A stretch of 64,000 nucleotides of DNA from Methylobacterium mesophilicum (GCF_022179445.1 NZ_BPQU01000015.1:1-64000), one strand, 5' to 3'; positions 18,001 through 26,062 are shown, counted from the first letter of the stretch. Translations and numbers: made by a program. Notes: generated by a model from the letters alone, not told the origin.

Positions 18001-18210
18001 GTCCGCGCCGGTGTTGAGCGCGATGGTCTGCGCCAGGTTCAGGGTCAGCGTCGCCTGCCCGGCCGCCGTCCCGTTGAGCGCCAGGTAGGGCGCCAGCAGA
18101 TTGAGCACGTTGACGTCGGAGGCCGTCGTGTTGACGGTCTGCGCCTGCACCTCCGACCCGCACGCGGCGACCATCAAGGCCGCGATCGAGACCCCAAAGC
18201 GAACGTTCAT
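15025..18210 (-). CDS. PAP2-family phosphatase fused to an autotransporter beta-barrel
   Basis: A 1061-residue protein. Residues 1-24 form an export signal (MNVRFGVSIAALMVAACGSE; a lipobox-like VAAC is present, but cleavage after VQAQ is also possible). A vanadium-haloperoxidase/PAP2 acid phosphatase domain follows, with motifs SFPSGHTTYAF and SRIVLGVHYPLDV. Next comes a Gly/Ala-rich autotransporter-type passenger (repeated GGLLGGSGTLGG-like turns), then a C-terminal barrel of about 280 residues ending NLTLRF with the terminal Phe. It should display a phosphatase at the cell surface. The start at 18210 skips an upstream in-frame start that lacks an export signal at the N-terminus. Divergent from pit. 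Confidence 0.9.
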   Translation of the reverse strand: MNVRFGVSIAALMVAACGSEVQAQTVNTTASDVNVLNLLAPYLALNGTAAGQATLTLNLAQTIALNTGADLARQQVAISDKNLLSAASNSLSSSGLGSYGVAANIAGGLPGQIPINGIVPQQRVGGLGAQLGPIYQRGTAQGVNGALGSVVNLLVNANTFTGNNLGVAKNYFANGAANNPSVTPANYVAVPAVAPAGYSLPTANGLPNTTNSVYDLAYGVTNTQPGQDVYGSSRPVQVAPGRINPFDPTALTGLATNASFPSGHTTYAFTSGYLLAMLVPQQYQNVLLRASEYGESRIVLGVHYPLDVIGSRALAAYDLAQAFTNPAYVNNAAVTGVAINLPNQFVQAQGQLQAYLAAQCGDTVAACAGGAANTAGNPYVPSGASQAAYQQRLTYGLPTLTFAQAPREAAPAGGPDAAILLAPLYGGSTAAARTLAPQGGLYGQLSTATINQIVVNTQTNALAAFYGSPLSYWSRIDLYSAAGYFGAVTGTLRMDTSDRLGIDVGIGNGGALYANGTIAGTVSVGAGGLLGGSGTLGGLNALSGGIVAPGNSIGTLNVAGSVAFAPGSVYRVEANAAGQADRIAAGGAVSLSGGTVQVVAASGAYSPRTTYAILSAAGGVSGRFDGVTANLAFLSPGLRYLPNDVALTLTRNDVPLAAGATGRNGVASANALQAAGSGRAYDAALAFTTAEAADGFRALAGDIHAGTVSAAYETAFFVREAVLDRLRWGGSAASLDDGRVPAAYSADLPGRSPVVASVPARILDPQVFGLWGQGFGAFGTAGGGGNAFDLDRQIAGFALGADIRLPSGFKFGVVGGYTEANLDSAGRQGGNARAESATLKSGFGGVYGGYEFGPVAVRLGALYADTDTRTRRSVLYGLSDSPTGHGGGHTIQGFGEIGYRFTLSAPAALMAKDGPALQQASTYLEPFVGAAYIGIRRDGFAETGGAAALVSYARDYDLGAVTAGVRAQTSLDLGFGLPVKAYGLLGYRRAFGDVVPTALLSFGTGPAFLSAGVPIDRDALVASAGLDLRVAPNATLGVSYTGQVGARAQDQAVKGNLTLRF

Positions 18211-18704
18211 TCCTGGCCCCCAAGCCCGCGGCCATTCGGCCTGCGGCGGGAGATTTAGCCACTTCCACGAACGCGAATGCGTCATAATCCATTCACAAAG
18301 CCCTGAATCATCGCGTGTATCCCGGCAGCAACAGCACGATATATTAGCCGGCACAAATCCAGGTTCGGATCGTCTTGCGCTATGCTTCCGAAGCTGCGGC
18401 CGCACCGCCACAAAAGCTTCACGCGTCCCCCGCGCCCGACGCCGGCCTTTCGATCGACGCGGACCATCGCCGGACGGATGTCAGGTCTCGGTACCCGGAC
18501 CCGGCGCGGTCGTACCAGTAAACACCGCGACCCAGACCTCGAAGAGGGCGGAATAGACTTCGTCCGGATTGATATTTTCGGATCGTTGGCGGTGGACGCA
18601 CGAATATAATGCTTCGCTGAATACATTCGGTAAAACGTCACCGAAACGTCATCCCAGAATCTTAATCCCGGCTCGCTTCCCAAGACGATTCAACGCGAGG
18701 GCCC
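18211..18704. other. Divergent intergenic region between PAP2 autotransporter and pit
   Basis: A 494-base, comparatively AT-rich region with no convincing gene. It must contain promoters for both neighbours. The only patterned signal I can defend is the direct repeat at 18635-18652; on the autotransporter side the GTCAT-type matches are too weak to call. Confidence 0.5.
18635..18652 (+). promoter_or_regulatory. Candidate Pho box upstream of pit
   Basis: ACGTCAC-CGAA-ACGTCAT is a direct repeat of 7 bases with a 4-base spacer, 52 bases before the pit ATG. It matches the PhoB consensus at 9 of 14 positions, with the GTCA core in both halves. Spacing and position resemble the candidate boxes at phnC and phnG. 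Confidence 0.42.
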
Positions 18705-20333
18705 ATGTCCGATTTCGCCGTCATTCCGCAACACGGGGTGGGGAGCAGGCCCGCGGGCGGTCCGCGCCTCGAGCACGGGATCCATCTGGGGGGCGTCGTC
18801 GCCTTCCTGGCGGTCCTGGTGGCTGGGCTCGGCTACGCGGTGGTGAGCCTCATCGCCGACATGAACGCCGTCGGCGAGGCGCCGCTGGCCTACGGGGCCT
18901 TCGCGCTGCTCGGGCTCGCGCTGCTGATCGCCCTCGCCTTCGAGTTCGTGAACGGGTTCCACGACACCGCCAACGCGGTGGCCACCGTGATCTACACCCA
19001 CTCGATGCCGCCGCTGGTGGCGGTGGTCTGGTCGGGCTTCTTCAACTTCCTGGGGGTGATGCTGTCCTCCGGCGCGGTGGCCTACGCCATCGTCACCCTG
19101 CTGCCGGTGGAGCTGATCCTGCATGTCGGCTCGGGGGCCGGCTACGCGATGATCTTCGCGCTGCTGCTCGCCGCCATCATCTGGAACCTCGGGACCTGGG
19201 CTTTCGGCCTGCCGAACTCCTCGTCGCACGCGCTGATCGGCTCGGTGCTGGGCGTCGGCCTCGCCAACCAGCTGATGGGCGGCGGCGACGGCACCGCCGG
19301 CGTCGACTGGAACCAGGCCTTCAACGTGTTCAAGGCGCTGCTGTTCTCGCCCCTGTGCGGCTTCGCCCTCGCGGCGCTGCTGCTGCTGGCCCTGAAATTC
19401 GCGGTGCGCCGCAAGGACCTCTACGAGGCTCCCAAGGGCGAGACGCCGCCGCCGGTGTGGATCCGCGGCCTCCTGATCCTGACCTGCACGCTGGTGTCGT
19501 TCTTCCACGGCGGCAACGACGGCCAGAAGGGCATGGGCCTGATCATGCTGATCCTGATCGGCGCGGCACCCACCGCCTACGCGCTGAACCGCACCATGTC
19601 GGACGACACGACCCCGGCCTTCATCCAGAGTTCGGCGGCGGCGAGCCAGGTGTTCTCCGCCCGGGCCGCCGGCGCTCCCCAGCCGGAGGCGGCACAGGCG
19701 CGCCGGACGGTGACGGACGCCCTCAAGTCCAAGGACCTGAACCAGCCGCCGGTCTACGCCGCGCTCTCCGCGCTCGCCACCGACATCGCCACCAGCGTGA
19801 AGAACTACGGCGCGATCCGCACCGTCCCGGCCGCCCAGACCGAGAACCTGCGCAGCGCCATGTACCTCACCGCCGACGCGGTGCGGCTGCTGCCCAACGC
19901 CGGCGCGGGTCTCTCCGAGGCCGAGACGACGACCCTGAAGAGCTACACCGGGCTGCTCAACAACGGCACCCGCTACATCCCGGGCTGGGTGAAGGTCTGC
20001 GTCGCCCTGGCGCTCGGCCTCGGCACCATGGTCGGCTGGAAGCGCATCGTCGTCACGGTGGGCGAGAAGATCGGCAAGACCCACCTCACCTACGCCCAGG
20101 GCGCCTCGGCCGAGATGGTCGCCGCGGGGACGATCGGGCTCGCCGAACTCTACGGCCTGCCGGTCTCGACCACGCACATCCTGTCCTCGGGCGTCGCCGG
20201 GACGATGGCGGCCAACGGCTCGGGCCTGCAGATGGCCACGGTGCGCAACATGGCGCTCGCCTGGATCCTGACCCTGCCGGCCGCCATCACGCTGGCCGCG
20301 ACCTTGTTCTTCCTGCTGCGCCACGTGTTCTGA
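18705..20333 (+). CDS. pit: Inorganic phosphate transporter, PiT family
   Basis: A 542-residue inner-membrane, cation-coupled phosphate symporter. The two PiT signatures are present: GFHDTANAVAT at residues 84-94 and GLPVSTTHILSSGVAG about 60 residues from the C-terminus. About ten hydrophobic segments surround a hydrophilic central region (residues about 300-430). It sits at the end of the phosphorus block, divergent from the surface phosphatase that could feed it phosphate, and is followed by a strong terminator. Confidence 0.93.
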   Translation: MSDFAVIPQHGVGSRPAGGPRLEHGIHLGGVVAFLAVLVAGLGYAVVSLIADMNAVGEAPLAYGAFALLGLALLIALAFEFVNGFHDTANAVATVIYTHSMPPLVAVVWSGFFNFLGVMLSSGAVAYAIVTLLPVELILHVGSGAGYAMIFALLLAAIIWNLGTWAFGLPNSSSHALIGSVLGVGLANQLMGGGDGTAGVDWNQAFNVFKALLFSPLCGFALAALLLLALKFAVRRKDLYEAPKGETPPPVWIRGLLILTCTLVSFFHGGNDGQKGMGLIMLILIGAAPTAYALNRTMSDDTTPAFIQSSAAASQVFSARAAGAPQPEAAQARRTVTDALKSKDLNQPPVYAALSALATDIATSVKNYGAIRTVPAAQTENLRSAMYLTADAVRLLPNAGAGLSEAETTTLKSYTGLLNNGTRYIPGWVKVCVALALGLGTMVGWKRIVVTVGEKIGKTHLTYAQGASAEMVAAGTIGLAELYGLPVSTTHILSSGVAGTMAANGSGLQMATVRNMALAWILTLPAAITLAATLFFLLRHVF

Positions 20334-20392
20334 CGCCGCGGGTATCGGCGGGGTCGAGCCCCGCAATCGACGGACAAGCATGACGACGGACA

Positions 20393-20423
20393 GGGCCGTT
20401 TCCGCACCCCGCGGAAACGGCCC
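20393..20423. terminator. Terminator between pit and the convergent small gene
   Basis: GGGCCGTTTCCGC (20393-20405) pairs perfectly with GCGGAAACGGCCC (20411-20423) around a 5-base loop. It stands 60 bases after the pit stop and just before the convergent gene ending at 20454, so it may serve both. Confidence 0.8.
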
Positions 20424-20453
20424 CATCTGTTCCGGCCCCGGTTTCCCGAGACC

Positions 20454-20693
20454 TCACGGGCGCGCCATGGCTCGCACGAAGGCGAGGCAGGTGCGGCGCG
20501 CGGCGACGGTCTCGATCGCCATGAAGGCCGTCACGAGATCCGCCGCCTGAGCCACGGCCTCGCGCGGCTCGGGCTCGTCCGGCAGGAAGGCGGCGACCGG
20601 CATGCGGAGCGTTCCGGCGATCCGCTCCAGGATCTCCCCGGAGCGATCCGTCTCGGGCTGCCCGTGAACCGGATGGGTCATGGCGCAGGCCAT
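20454..20693 (-). CDS. Small protein resembling the C-terminal tail of alphaproteobacterial HTH regulators
   Basis: A 79-residue soluble protein. The segment EAVAQAADLVTAFMAIETVAARRTCL resembles the C-terminal tail found after the helix-turn-helix in many rhizobial XRE regulators, but no DNA-binding helix-turn-helix is present. It follows the MucR-type gene by three bases and is probably co-transcribed. The function is unknown; a regulatory partner role is inference. Confidence 0.6.
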   Translation of the reverse strand: MACAMTHPVHGQPETDRSGEILERIAGTLRMPVAAFLPDEPEPREAVAQAADLVTAFMAIETVAARRTCLAFVRAMARP

Positions 20694-20696
20694 CGC

Positions 20697-21110
20697 TCAG
20701 GCCGCCTGGTTACCGAGCTGGATCGCCCGGGCGATCTCCGAGCGCCGCTTGGCGTAGCCGGGGGCCACCATCGGGTAGTCGGCCGGCAGGCCGAACTTGG
20801 CGCGGTAGCGCTCCGGGGTGAGACCGTTGGCGGTGAGGTGGCGCTTCAGCGTCTTGTACGAGCGGCCGTCGATGAAGCTGATCAGGCCGTCCTCGCCGAT
20901 CGAGGCCTCGACCTCGGCGGCGGCCGGGCCGGTCCAGGACGTGGCGGAGCCGGCGGGCTTGCGCTGGAGCACCGCGATCGCGGCATGGACCTGATCGATC
21001 AGCACCGGCAAATCCCCTGCCCCCACAGGGTTTCGCGACACGTAGGCCGCAACGATCGCGCCGACTTTCTCGAGCAGGAAGGATGAGCGGGGTTCGGGTT
21101 CGTTGATCAT
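20697..21110 (-). CDS. MucR/Ros-family transcriptional regulator lacking zinc cysteines
   Basis: A 137-residue protein with the Ros/MucR DNA-binding block SYKTLKRHLTANGLTPERYR followed by GLPADYPMVAPGYAKRRSEIA. In zinc-binding members a CLEDGK motif precedes this block; here it is SIGEDG-LISFIDGRS with no cysteine, and only one His (KRHL) of the usual ligands remains. Zinc-free MucR homologues are known from rhizobia, so it may still bind AT-rich DNA. Such proteins act as H-NS-like regulators. Upstream partner of the 79-residue gene. Confidence 0.9.
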   Translation of the reverse strand: MINEPEPRSSFLLEKVGAIVAAYVSRNPVGAGDLPVLIDQVHAAIAVLQRKPAGSATSWTGPAAAEVEASIGEDGLISFIDGRSYKTLKRHLTANGLTPERYRAKFGLPADYPMVAPGYAKRRSEIARAIQLGNQAA

Positions 21111-21362
21111 GTGAGGCGCTGCTGTTCAATCTCACGTCATCAATACCCCACGTCCGCCGACCGACGGCCCGAAGGTCCGCCCCAGTGATCGACAGCCGCG
21201 AGGCGTCCCACCGGCGGTGAGTTGCCAAGTTCACCTCAGGTTGCTCAAATGCATCCCTTGAGGCTGAAAATAATATACAATATGTGTCGGGCGGCGCTTG
21301 TCTGGTGACGCGGATCCCTTGTTCCGGCCGCGCGAAATGCCGTTCGGTCGAAAAATTTACTT

Positions 21363-22322
21363 ATGGAAGCATTGTTTTCGACAGAGGGTCTTAACCCCCT
21401 GCACAGCTTTCGGCGCTGGCGGGAGTCGCTCGTCGGGCGGGGTGTCCCCCTCGAGCAGACGCGCCTCGACGACCGCCCCTTCCGGGCCAAGCTGGAAGCC
21501 GCGAGCGTCGGCCCGCTGGTGCTGACCCGCGTCGCGCACGGCGCCATGCGCAGCGAGGCGACGCGCGGGCTGATCCGGCGCAACGGCAAGGACGGCACCG
21601 TCGTGGTGATCTTCAAGCTCGCCGGCACGTCGATGCGCAGCCAGGATGACCGCAGTTCGGTGCAGCGCCCCGGCGAGTTCGTGGTGATCGATCATCGTCC
21701 GGCCGCGCACGAGTCGGGCACGGACAGCCAGTCCATGTTCCTGGAGCTGCCCCGGGAGCGCCTGGAGAGCGTGCTCGGGTCCACCCGGCTCTACACATCC
21801 CTGACGATGGGTGCCGACGTCGTCTCGACGGGGCTGACGGTCAAGTTCTTCCACGAGCTTGTCCGGTTGCGCGACCGGCTCGCCCCCGACTCGGCCGCCC
21901 GCATGGCGTCGGTCGGCGTGGACCTGATCGTCGCCAGCATCGCCGAGCGCCTGACGCTGGAGGTGTCCCGGCCCCTACACGGGACCGTCGTGGTCCAGCG
22001 GGCCAAGGCCCATGTCGAGGCCCATCTGGGCGACCCGACCCTCGACCCGCCCCAGCTCGCGGCGGCGATGGGCGTGTCCCTGCGCCGGCTCCAGGAACTG
22101 TTCCACGAGCGCGGCCAACACATCTCCGACTGGATCTGGCAGCGTCGGCTGGAGGCTGCGGCCAAGCGCCTGGCCGACCCGGGCTGCGCCCACCTGCCGA
22201 TCGGAACCCTGGCCTTCGGCTGCGGCTTCGCCAGCCAGGCCCACTTCTCCCGCCGCTTCAAGGAACGCTACGGCATGGCCCCCCGGGAGTACCGCCACGC
22301 GACCCTCTTGAGCATCCCGTAA
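21363..22322 (+). CDS. AraC-family transcriptional regulator, copy 1 of 3
   Basis: A 319-residue regulator with an N-terminal AraC-type ligand-binding cupin region and a C-terminal double helix-turn-helix (LAAAMGVSLRRLQELFHERG, then IGTLAFGCGFASQAHFSRRFKE). The two downstream genes on the same strand are paralogues, so this is a tandem array. The leader TACTTATG and first codons (TTGTTTTCGACAGA) recur almost unchanged at copy 3. Ligand and targets are unknown. Confidence 0.9.
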   Translation: MEALFSTEGLNPLHSFRRWRESLVGRGVPLEQTRLDDRPFRAKLEAASVGPLVLTRVAHGAMRSEATRGLIRRNGKDGTVVVIFKLAGTSMRSQDDRSSVQRPGEFVVIDHRPAAHESGTDSQSMFLELPRERLESVLGSTRLYTSLTMGADVVSTGLTVKFFHELVRLRDRLAPDSAARMASVGVDLIVASIAERLTLEVSRPLHGTVVVQRAKAHVEAHLGDPTLDPPQLAAAMGVSLRRLQELFHERGQHISDWIWQRRLEAAAKRLADPGCAHLPIGTLAFGCGFASQAHFSRRFKERYGMAPREYRHATLLSIP

Positions 22323-22359
22323 ACCACCACATCGCCCGGCATCGCCAGGGACAGCACCC

Positions 22360-23349
22360 GTGCAGCCCGTATTCTCGACCGACAACCTTCACCCGAAGAG
22401 CAGCTTCAAGATCTGGCGGGAGACGCTGTTCGAGCGGCTGGTGCCGATCGAGATCGAGCGCCTCGACGACAGCCCGTTCGCCGGCAAGATGGAGTTCGCC
22501 AACGTCGGCACCCTGCGGATGACCCGGGTCACGCAGGGCGCCCTGCGCAACGAGACGACCCCCAATGCCGCGCGCCATCACGACCGGGCCGGCATGGCCG
22601 TCGTGCTGTTCAAGCTCTCCGGCAGGTCGACCTGCCTTCAGGACGGCCGGGACTCGGTCCAGAAGCCGGGCGACATCGTGGTGCTCGATCACCGGCCGTC
22701 CGTGGTGACGACGAGCCCGGGCAGCCAAGCCGTGTTCCTCGAATTGCCGCGCGAACGCCTCGAGAGCATGCTCGGATCGACCCGCCTCTACACCGCGCTG
22801 TCGATGGGGGCGGAGATGGCCTCGACCAGCCTGGCATCGACCTTCTTCCGCGAGCTGATCCAGGTGCGCCACCGGCTCGATCCGGACTCGGCCGAGCGGA
22901 TGTCGACGATCGGGCTCGACCTGATCGTGGCCTGCATCGCCGAGCGGATGGCCCAGGAGGTGCCGCAGCCGCTGCACGGGACCGTCGTGGTCCAGCGCGC
23001 CAAGGCCTTCGTCGAAGCCAACCTCGGCGACCCGACCCTCGACCCGCCCCAACTCGCGGCGGCGGTGGGCGTGTCGCTGCGCCGGCTGCAGGAGTTGTTC
23101 CACGAGCGCGGCCAGCACATCTCCGACTGGATCTGGCAGCGCCGCCTCGTGGCGGCCGCCAAGCGCCTGGCCGACCCGAGCTGCGCGCATCTGCAGATCG
23201 GCGCCGTGGCCTTCGGCTGCGGCTTCGCCAGCCAGGCCCATTTCGCCCGCCGGTTCAAGGAGCGCCACGGCCTGTCTCCGCGGGAGTACCGGGTCGCGGC
23301 CCTCCTGGACACGGCGGAGCGGCCCGACGATCCGACGCGGCGGCGATAG
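22360..23349 (+). CDS. AraC-family transcriptional regulator, copy 2 of 3
   Basis: A 329-residue paralogue of the preceding gene, nearly identical in the helix-turn-helix domain (LAAAVGVSLRRLQELFHERG, HISDWIWQRRL) and diverged in the sensor domain. It starts with GTG at 22360, 37 bases after copy 1, and is probably co-transcribed with it. It has a basic C-terminal tail (DDPTRRR) absent from the others. Confidence 0.88.
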   Translation: MQPVFSTDNLHPKSSFKIWRETLFERLVPIEIERLDDSPFAGKMEFANVGTLRMTRVTQGALRNETTPNAARHHDRAGMAVVLFKLSGRSTCLQDGRDSVQKPGDIVVLDHRPSVVTTSPGSQAVFLELPRERLESMLGSTRLYTALSMGAEMASTSLASTFFRELIQVRHRLDPDSAERMSTIGLDLIVACIAERMAQEVPQPLHGTVVVQRAKAFVEANLGDPTLDPPQLAAAVGVSLRRLQELFHERGQHISDWIWQRRLVAAAKRLADPSCAHLQIGAVAFGCGFASQAHFARRFKERHGLSPREYRVAALLDTAERPDDPTRRR

Positions 23350-23659
23350 GATTCCCCGGCGGTCTCATCGCCGCCGCCGCACGCGGTCCGGTCCCTGTTC
23401 CGGGCAGAGTGAGGGCAGTCGGGGATCGCCCCGCCCGCGGGACACAAGATCGCATTCGCCTCGTGGTACTCCGCTTGCATACACGATGAAATTTTTTGTA
23501 TACAAGGACAAAACACCGTCTTCACGACTTTGATAATCCGGCAAGTACTGAATTTTATAGCACAGTTTTCAGCAACAGATCGAGGTTCAGCCCAAATATT
23601 TCAGAGGTCTGTCGCGCCGTTGTCCGGCGTCTGCCATCGCCGAAAACGGAAATATACTT
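23350..23659. other. AT-rich intergenic region with a 10-base palindrome
   Basis: These 310 bases precede copy 3 of the AraC array and shift to distinctly lower GC from about 23475 on. TTGTATACAA (23496-23505) is a perfect palindrome of the type bound by FadR-subfamily GntR proteins; no such regulator is adjacent. No gene is seen. Confidence 0.45.
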
Positions 23660-24619
23660 ATGAAATTATTGTTTTCGACAGATAATATTCCTATCGATGT
23701 TCGATTCAAACGATGGCTGGAGACGCTGGAAGAGCAGCGCCTGCCCCTCGAACAGGAGCAGCTCGACGCCGCGCCCTTCGAGGCCAGGCTGGAGATCGCC
23801 ACGCTCGGTCCGCTCACCATGACCCGGGTCTCGGAGGGCCCGCTGCGCAGCGAGGCGACACCTGCCAAGATCCGCCGTCTGGGTGACGACGGCTGGATCA
23901 GCGTGGGCCTCACCCTCGCCGGCACCACGACGATCGCGCAGCGGGATCGGGTCTCGACGCAGCGGCCGGGCGACCTGGTGGTGATCGAGCATCAGCCGAC
24001 GGTGATGACGACGAGCCCGGGCAATCGATCCTTGTACCTGAAGATTCCGCGCGAACGGCTGGAGGGCGTGCTCGGGCCGGCCCACCGCTACGCGGCCCGG
24101 ACGGTGGGCGCGGACCTGGCCACCGCGACCCTGGCGATGGGCTACTTCGCGGAGTTGAGCCGCATGCATCACCAGCTCGACCCGGTCGCGGCCGCCCGCA
24201 TGGGGTCGATCGGCGTGGACCTGATCGTCGCCAGCATCGCCGAGCGGATGGCGCAGGACCTGCCGCAGCCGCTCGGCGGCAACGTGCTGGTCCAGCGGGC
24301 CAAGGCGCATGTCGAGGCGAACCTCGGCGATCCGAGCCTCGATCCGTCTCAGCTGGCGGCCGCGGTCGGCGTGTCGCCGCGCCGGCTGCAGCAGCTGTTC
24401 CACGAGCGGGGCCAGGACGTCTCCGACTGGATCTGGCAACGCCGGCTCGAGGTCGCCGCCGACCGCCTGATCGACCCGGCCTTCACCAACCTGACGATCG
24501 CGACCCTGGCCGCCGGCTGCGGCTTCACCAGCCGGGTCTACTTCACGCGCCGCTTCAAGAACCGCTTCGGCCTGACGCCCAGCGATTTCCGCTACGCCGT
24601 CGGGCTCAGTCCGCAGTAG
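23660..24619 (+). CDS. AraC-family transcriptional regulator, copy 3 of 3
   Basis: A 319-residue paralogue with the same architecture (sensor region, then LAAAVGVSPRRLQQLFHERG and IATLAAGCGFTSRVYFTRRFKN). It is the most diverged of the three and has its own AT-rich upstream region, so it likely has a separate promoter. Its first codons, ATGAAATTATTGTTTTCGAC, closely follow those of copy 1, suggesting a conserved start region after duplication. Confidence 0.88.
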   Translation: MKLLFSTDNIPIDVRFKRWLETLEEQRLPLEQEQLDAAPFEARLEIATLGPLTMTRVSEGPLRSEATPAKIRRLGDDGWISVGLTLAGTTTIAQRDRVSTQRPGDLVVIEHQPTVMTTSPGNRSLYLKIPRERLEGVLGPAHRYAARTVGADLATATLAMGYFAELSRMHHQLDPVAAARMGSIGVDLIVASIAERMAQDLPQPLGGNVLVQRAKAHVEANLGDPSLDPSQLAAAVGVSPRRLQQLFHERGQDVSDWIWQRRLEVAADRLIDPAFTNLTIATLAAGCGFTSRVYFTRRFKNRFGLTPSDFRYAVGLSPQ

Positions 24620-24635
24620 CGGTTCGGCAAGCCGT

Positions 24636-25958
24636 TCAAGGGCCGCGGTCGCTCCGGCGCAGGCTCGCCGGCATGGCGAACAGCAGGAGGCCGGCCGCCA
24701 CCAGGCAGAGCGACCCGATGACGTAGAGGGCCGGCGTGGTCGATCCGGTCAGGTCCTTGACCCAGCCGACCATCACCGGGCTGACGATGCCGCCGAACTG
24801 GCCGAGCGTGTTGATCAGCGCGATGCCCCCGGCCGCGCCGACGCCGGTGACGAGCTTTGCCGGCAGGGTCCAGAAGGTCGGGATCGAGGCGACGATGCCG
24901 GATCCCAGCAGCGCCAGCGCGATCATCAGCGGCACGATCTGCCGGTCGAACAGGCCGGCGGTGAAGAACCCGATGGCGGCGGCGATCGCCAGCGCGGCGA
25001 CGAACTTCGGCCGCTCGCCCGAGGCGTCGGACAGGCGCCCGACCACCACCATGCTGATCGCGCCGCAGATGTACGGGACCGCCGTGAGGAGGCCGACATA
25101 GGCGGCGCTGCTGCCGCTGGCGGTCTTGATCAGGTCCGGCCCCCAGAAGTTCAGCCCGTAGGAGCCGATCTGGAGGAGGAAGTAGACCAGCCCGATCATC
25201 AGGAAGCCCGGCTGGCGCAGCGCGCCGAGGAGCGAATGGTCGCCGATCTCGCGGTTGTGGTGGGCGATCCGGGCGGACAGCAGGTCCTTCTCCGGCTGCG
25301 ACAGCCAGCGCGCATCGGAGATCCGGTCGTCGAGGCGCATCAGCACCAGGGCGCCGAGCAGCAGGCAGGGCAAGCCGCCGGCCAGGAACAGCCATTGCCA
25401 GCCGGCGAGCCCGGCGACGCCGTTGAGGCCCCCGAGGATCAGGCCGGCCACCGGCGCCCCGAGGATGCCCGAGAACGCCGAGGCCACGAACAGGAACGAG
25501 GTGATCCGGCCGCGATGCGAGGCCGGGAACCACAGGGTCAGGTAGTACAGGATGCCGGGCGCGAAGCCGGCCTCCATGGCGCCGATGATGAAGCGCAGGG
25601 TGTAGAAGTGCCATTCCGTGCGGATGAAGATCATCAGCGCGGTGGCGATCCCCCAGGAGATCATGATCCGGGCGATCCAGCGCCGCGCGCCGACCCGGTA
25701 GAGGAACAGGTTCGACGGCACCTCGAAGATGACGTAGCCGACCACGAACATGCTGGCGCCGAGACCGTAGGCGACGTTGCTGAAGCCGAGGTCGCTCTGC
25801 AGCTGGAACTTGGCGAAGCTGATGTTGATCCGGTCGAAGAACGCGAACAGGTAGCAGACCATGATCAGCGGCATCAGCCGCCACGCCACCTTCCGGACGA
25901 TGCCGGCCTCGGTCACGTCCTCTGGGCGCGCGGGGGCGCCGGTCACCGCGATGGCCAT
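24636..25958 (-). CDS. MFS transporter, anion:cation symporter (ACS) type
   Basis: A 440-residue, twelve-helix permease. Features typical of the ACS family include FFDRINISFAK in helix 1, EVPSNLFLYRVGARRWIARI between helices 2 and 3, and GAMEAGFAPGILYYLTLWFP. Family members import organic acids such as tartrate, phthalate or hexuronates. It is the last gene downstream of LysR, CoA-transferase and HMG-CoA-lyase-like genes on the same strand and probably imports the acid those enzymes break down. Confidence 0.88.
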   Translation of the reverse strand: MAIAVTGAPARPEDVTEAGIVRKVAWRLMPLIMVCYLFAFFDRINISFAKFQLQSDLGFSNVAYGLGASMFVVGYVIFEVPSNLFLYRVGARRWIARIMISWGIATALMIFIRTEWHFYTLRFIIGAMEAGFAPGILYYLTLWFPASHRGRITSFLFVASAFSGILGAPVAGLILGGLNGVAGLAGWQWLFLAGGLPCLLLGALVLMRLDDRISDARWLSQPEKDLLSARIAHHNREIGDHSLLGALRQPGFLMIGLVYFLLQIGSYGLNFWGPDLIKTASGSSAAYVGLLTAVPYICGAISMVVVGRLSDASGERPKFVAALAIAAAIGFFTAGLFDRQIVPLMIALALLGSGIVASIPTFWTLPAKLVTGVGAAGGIALINTLGQFGGIVSPVMVGWVKDLTGSTTPALYVIGSLCLVAAGLLLFAMPASLRRSDRGP

Positions 25959-26062
25959 CGTGTTCCTCCCTCGATCGGTCCGCCCGTCGAAGACGGGGGC
26001 AGCTGCGCGGGACCGCCTTCAGATGGGCGGCTTCCTCGCACGGTGTCTCAAGTCACGGGTTT

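Noticed and set aside
18211..18350. Pho box for the PAP2 autotransporter
   Set aside because: The best 7-4-7 arrangement near 18283 has a weak second half (CATTCAC) and lies on the wrong strand, so it is not called.
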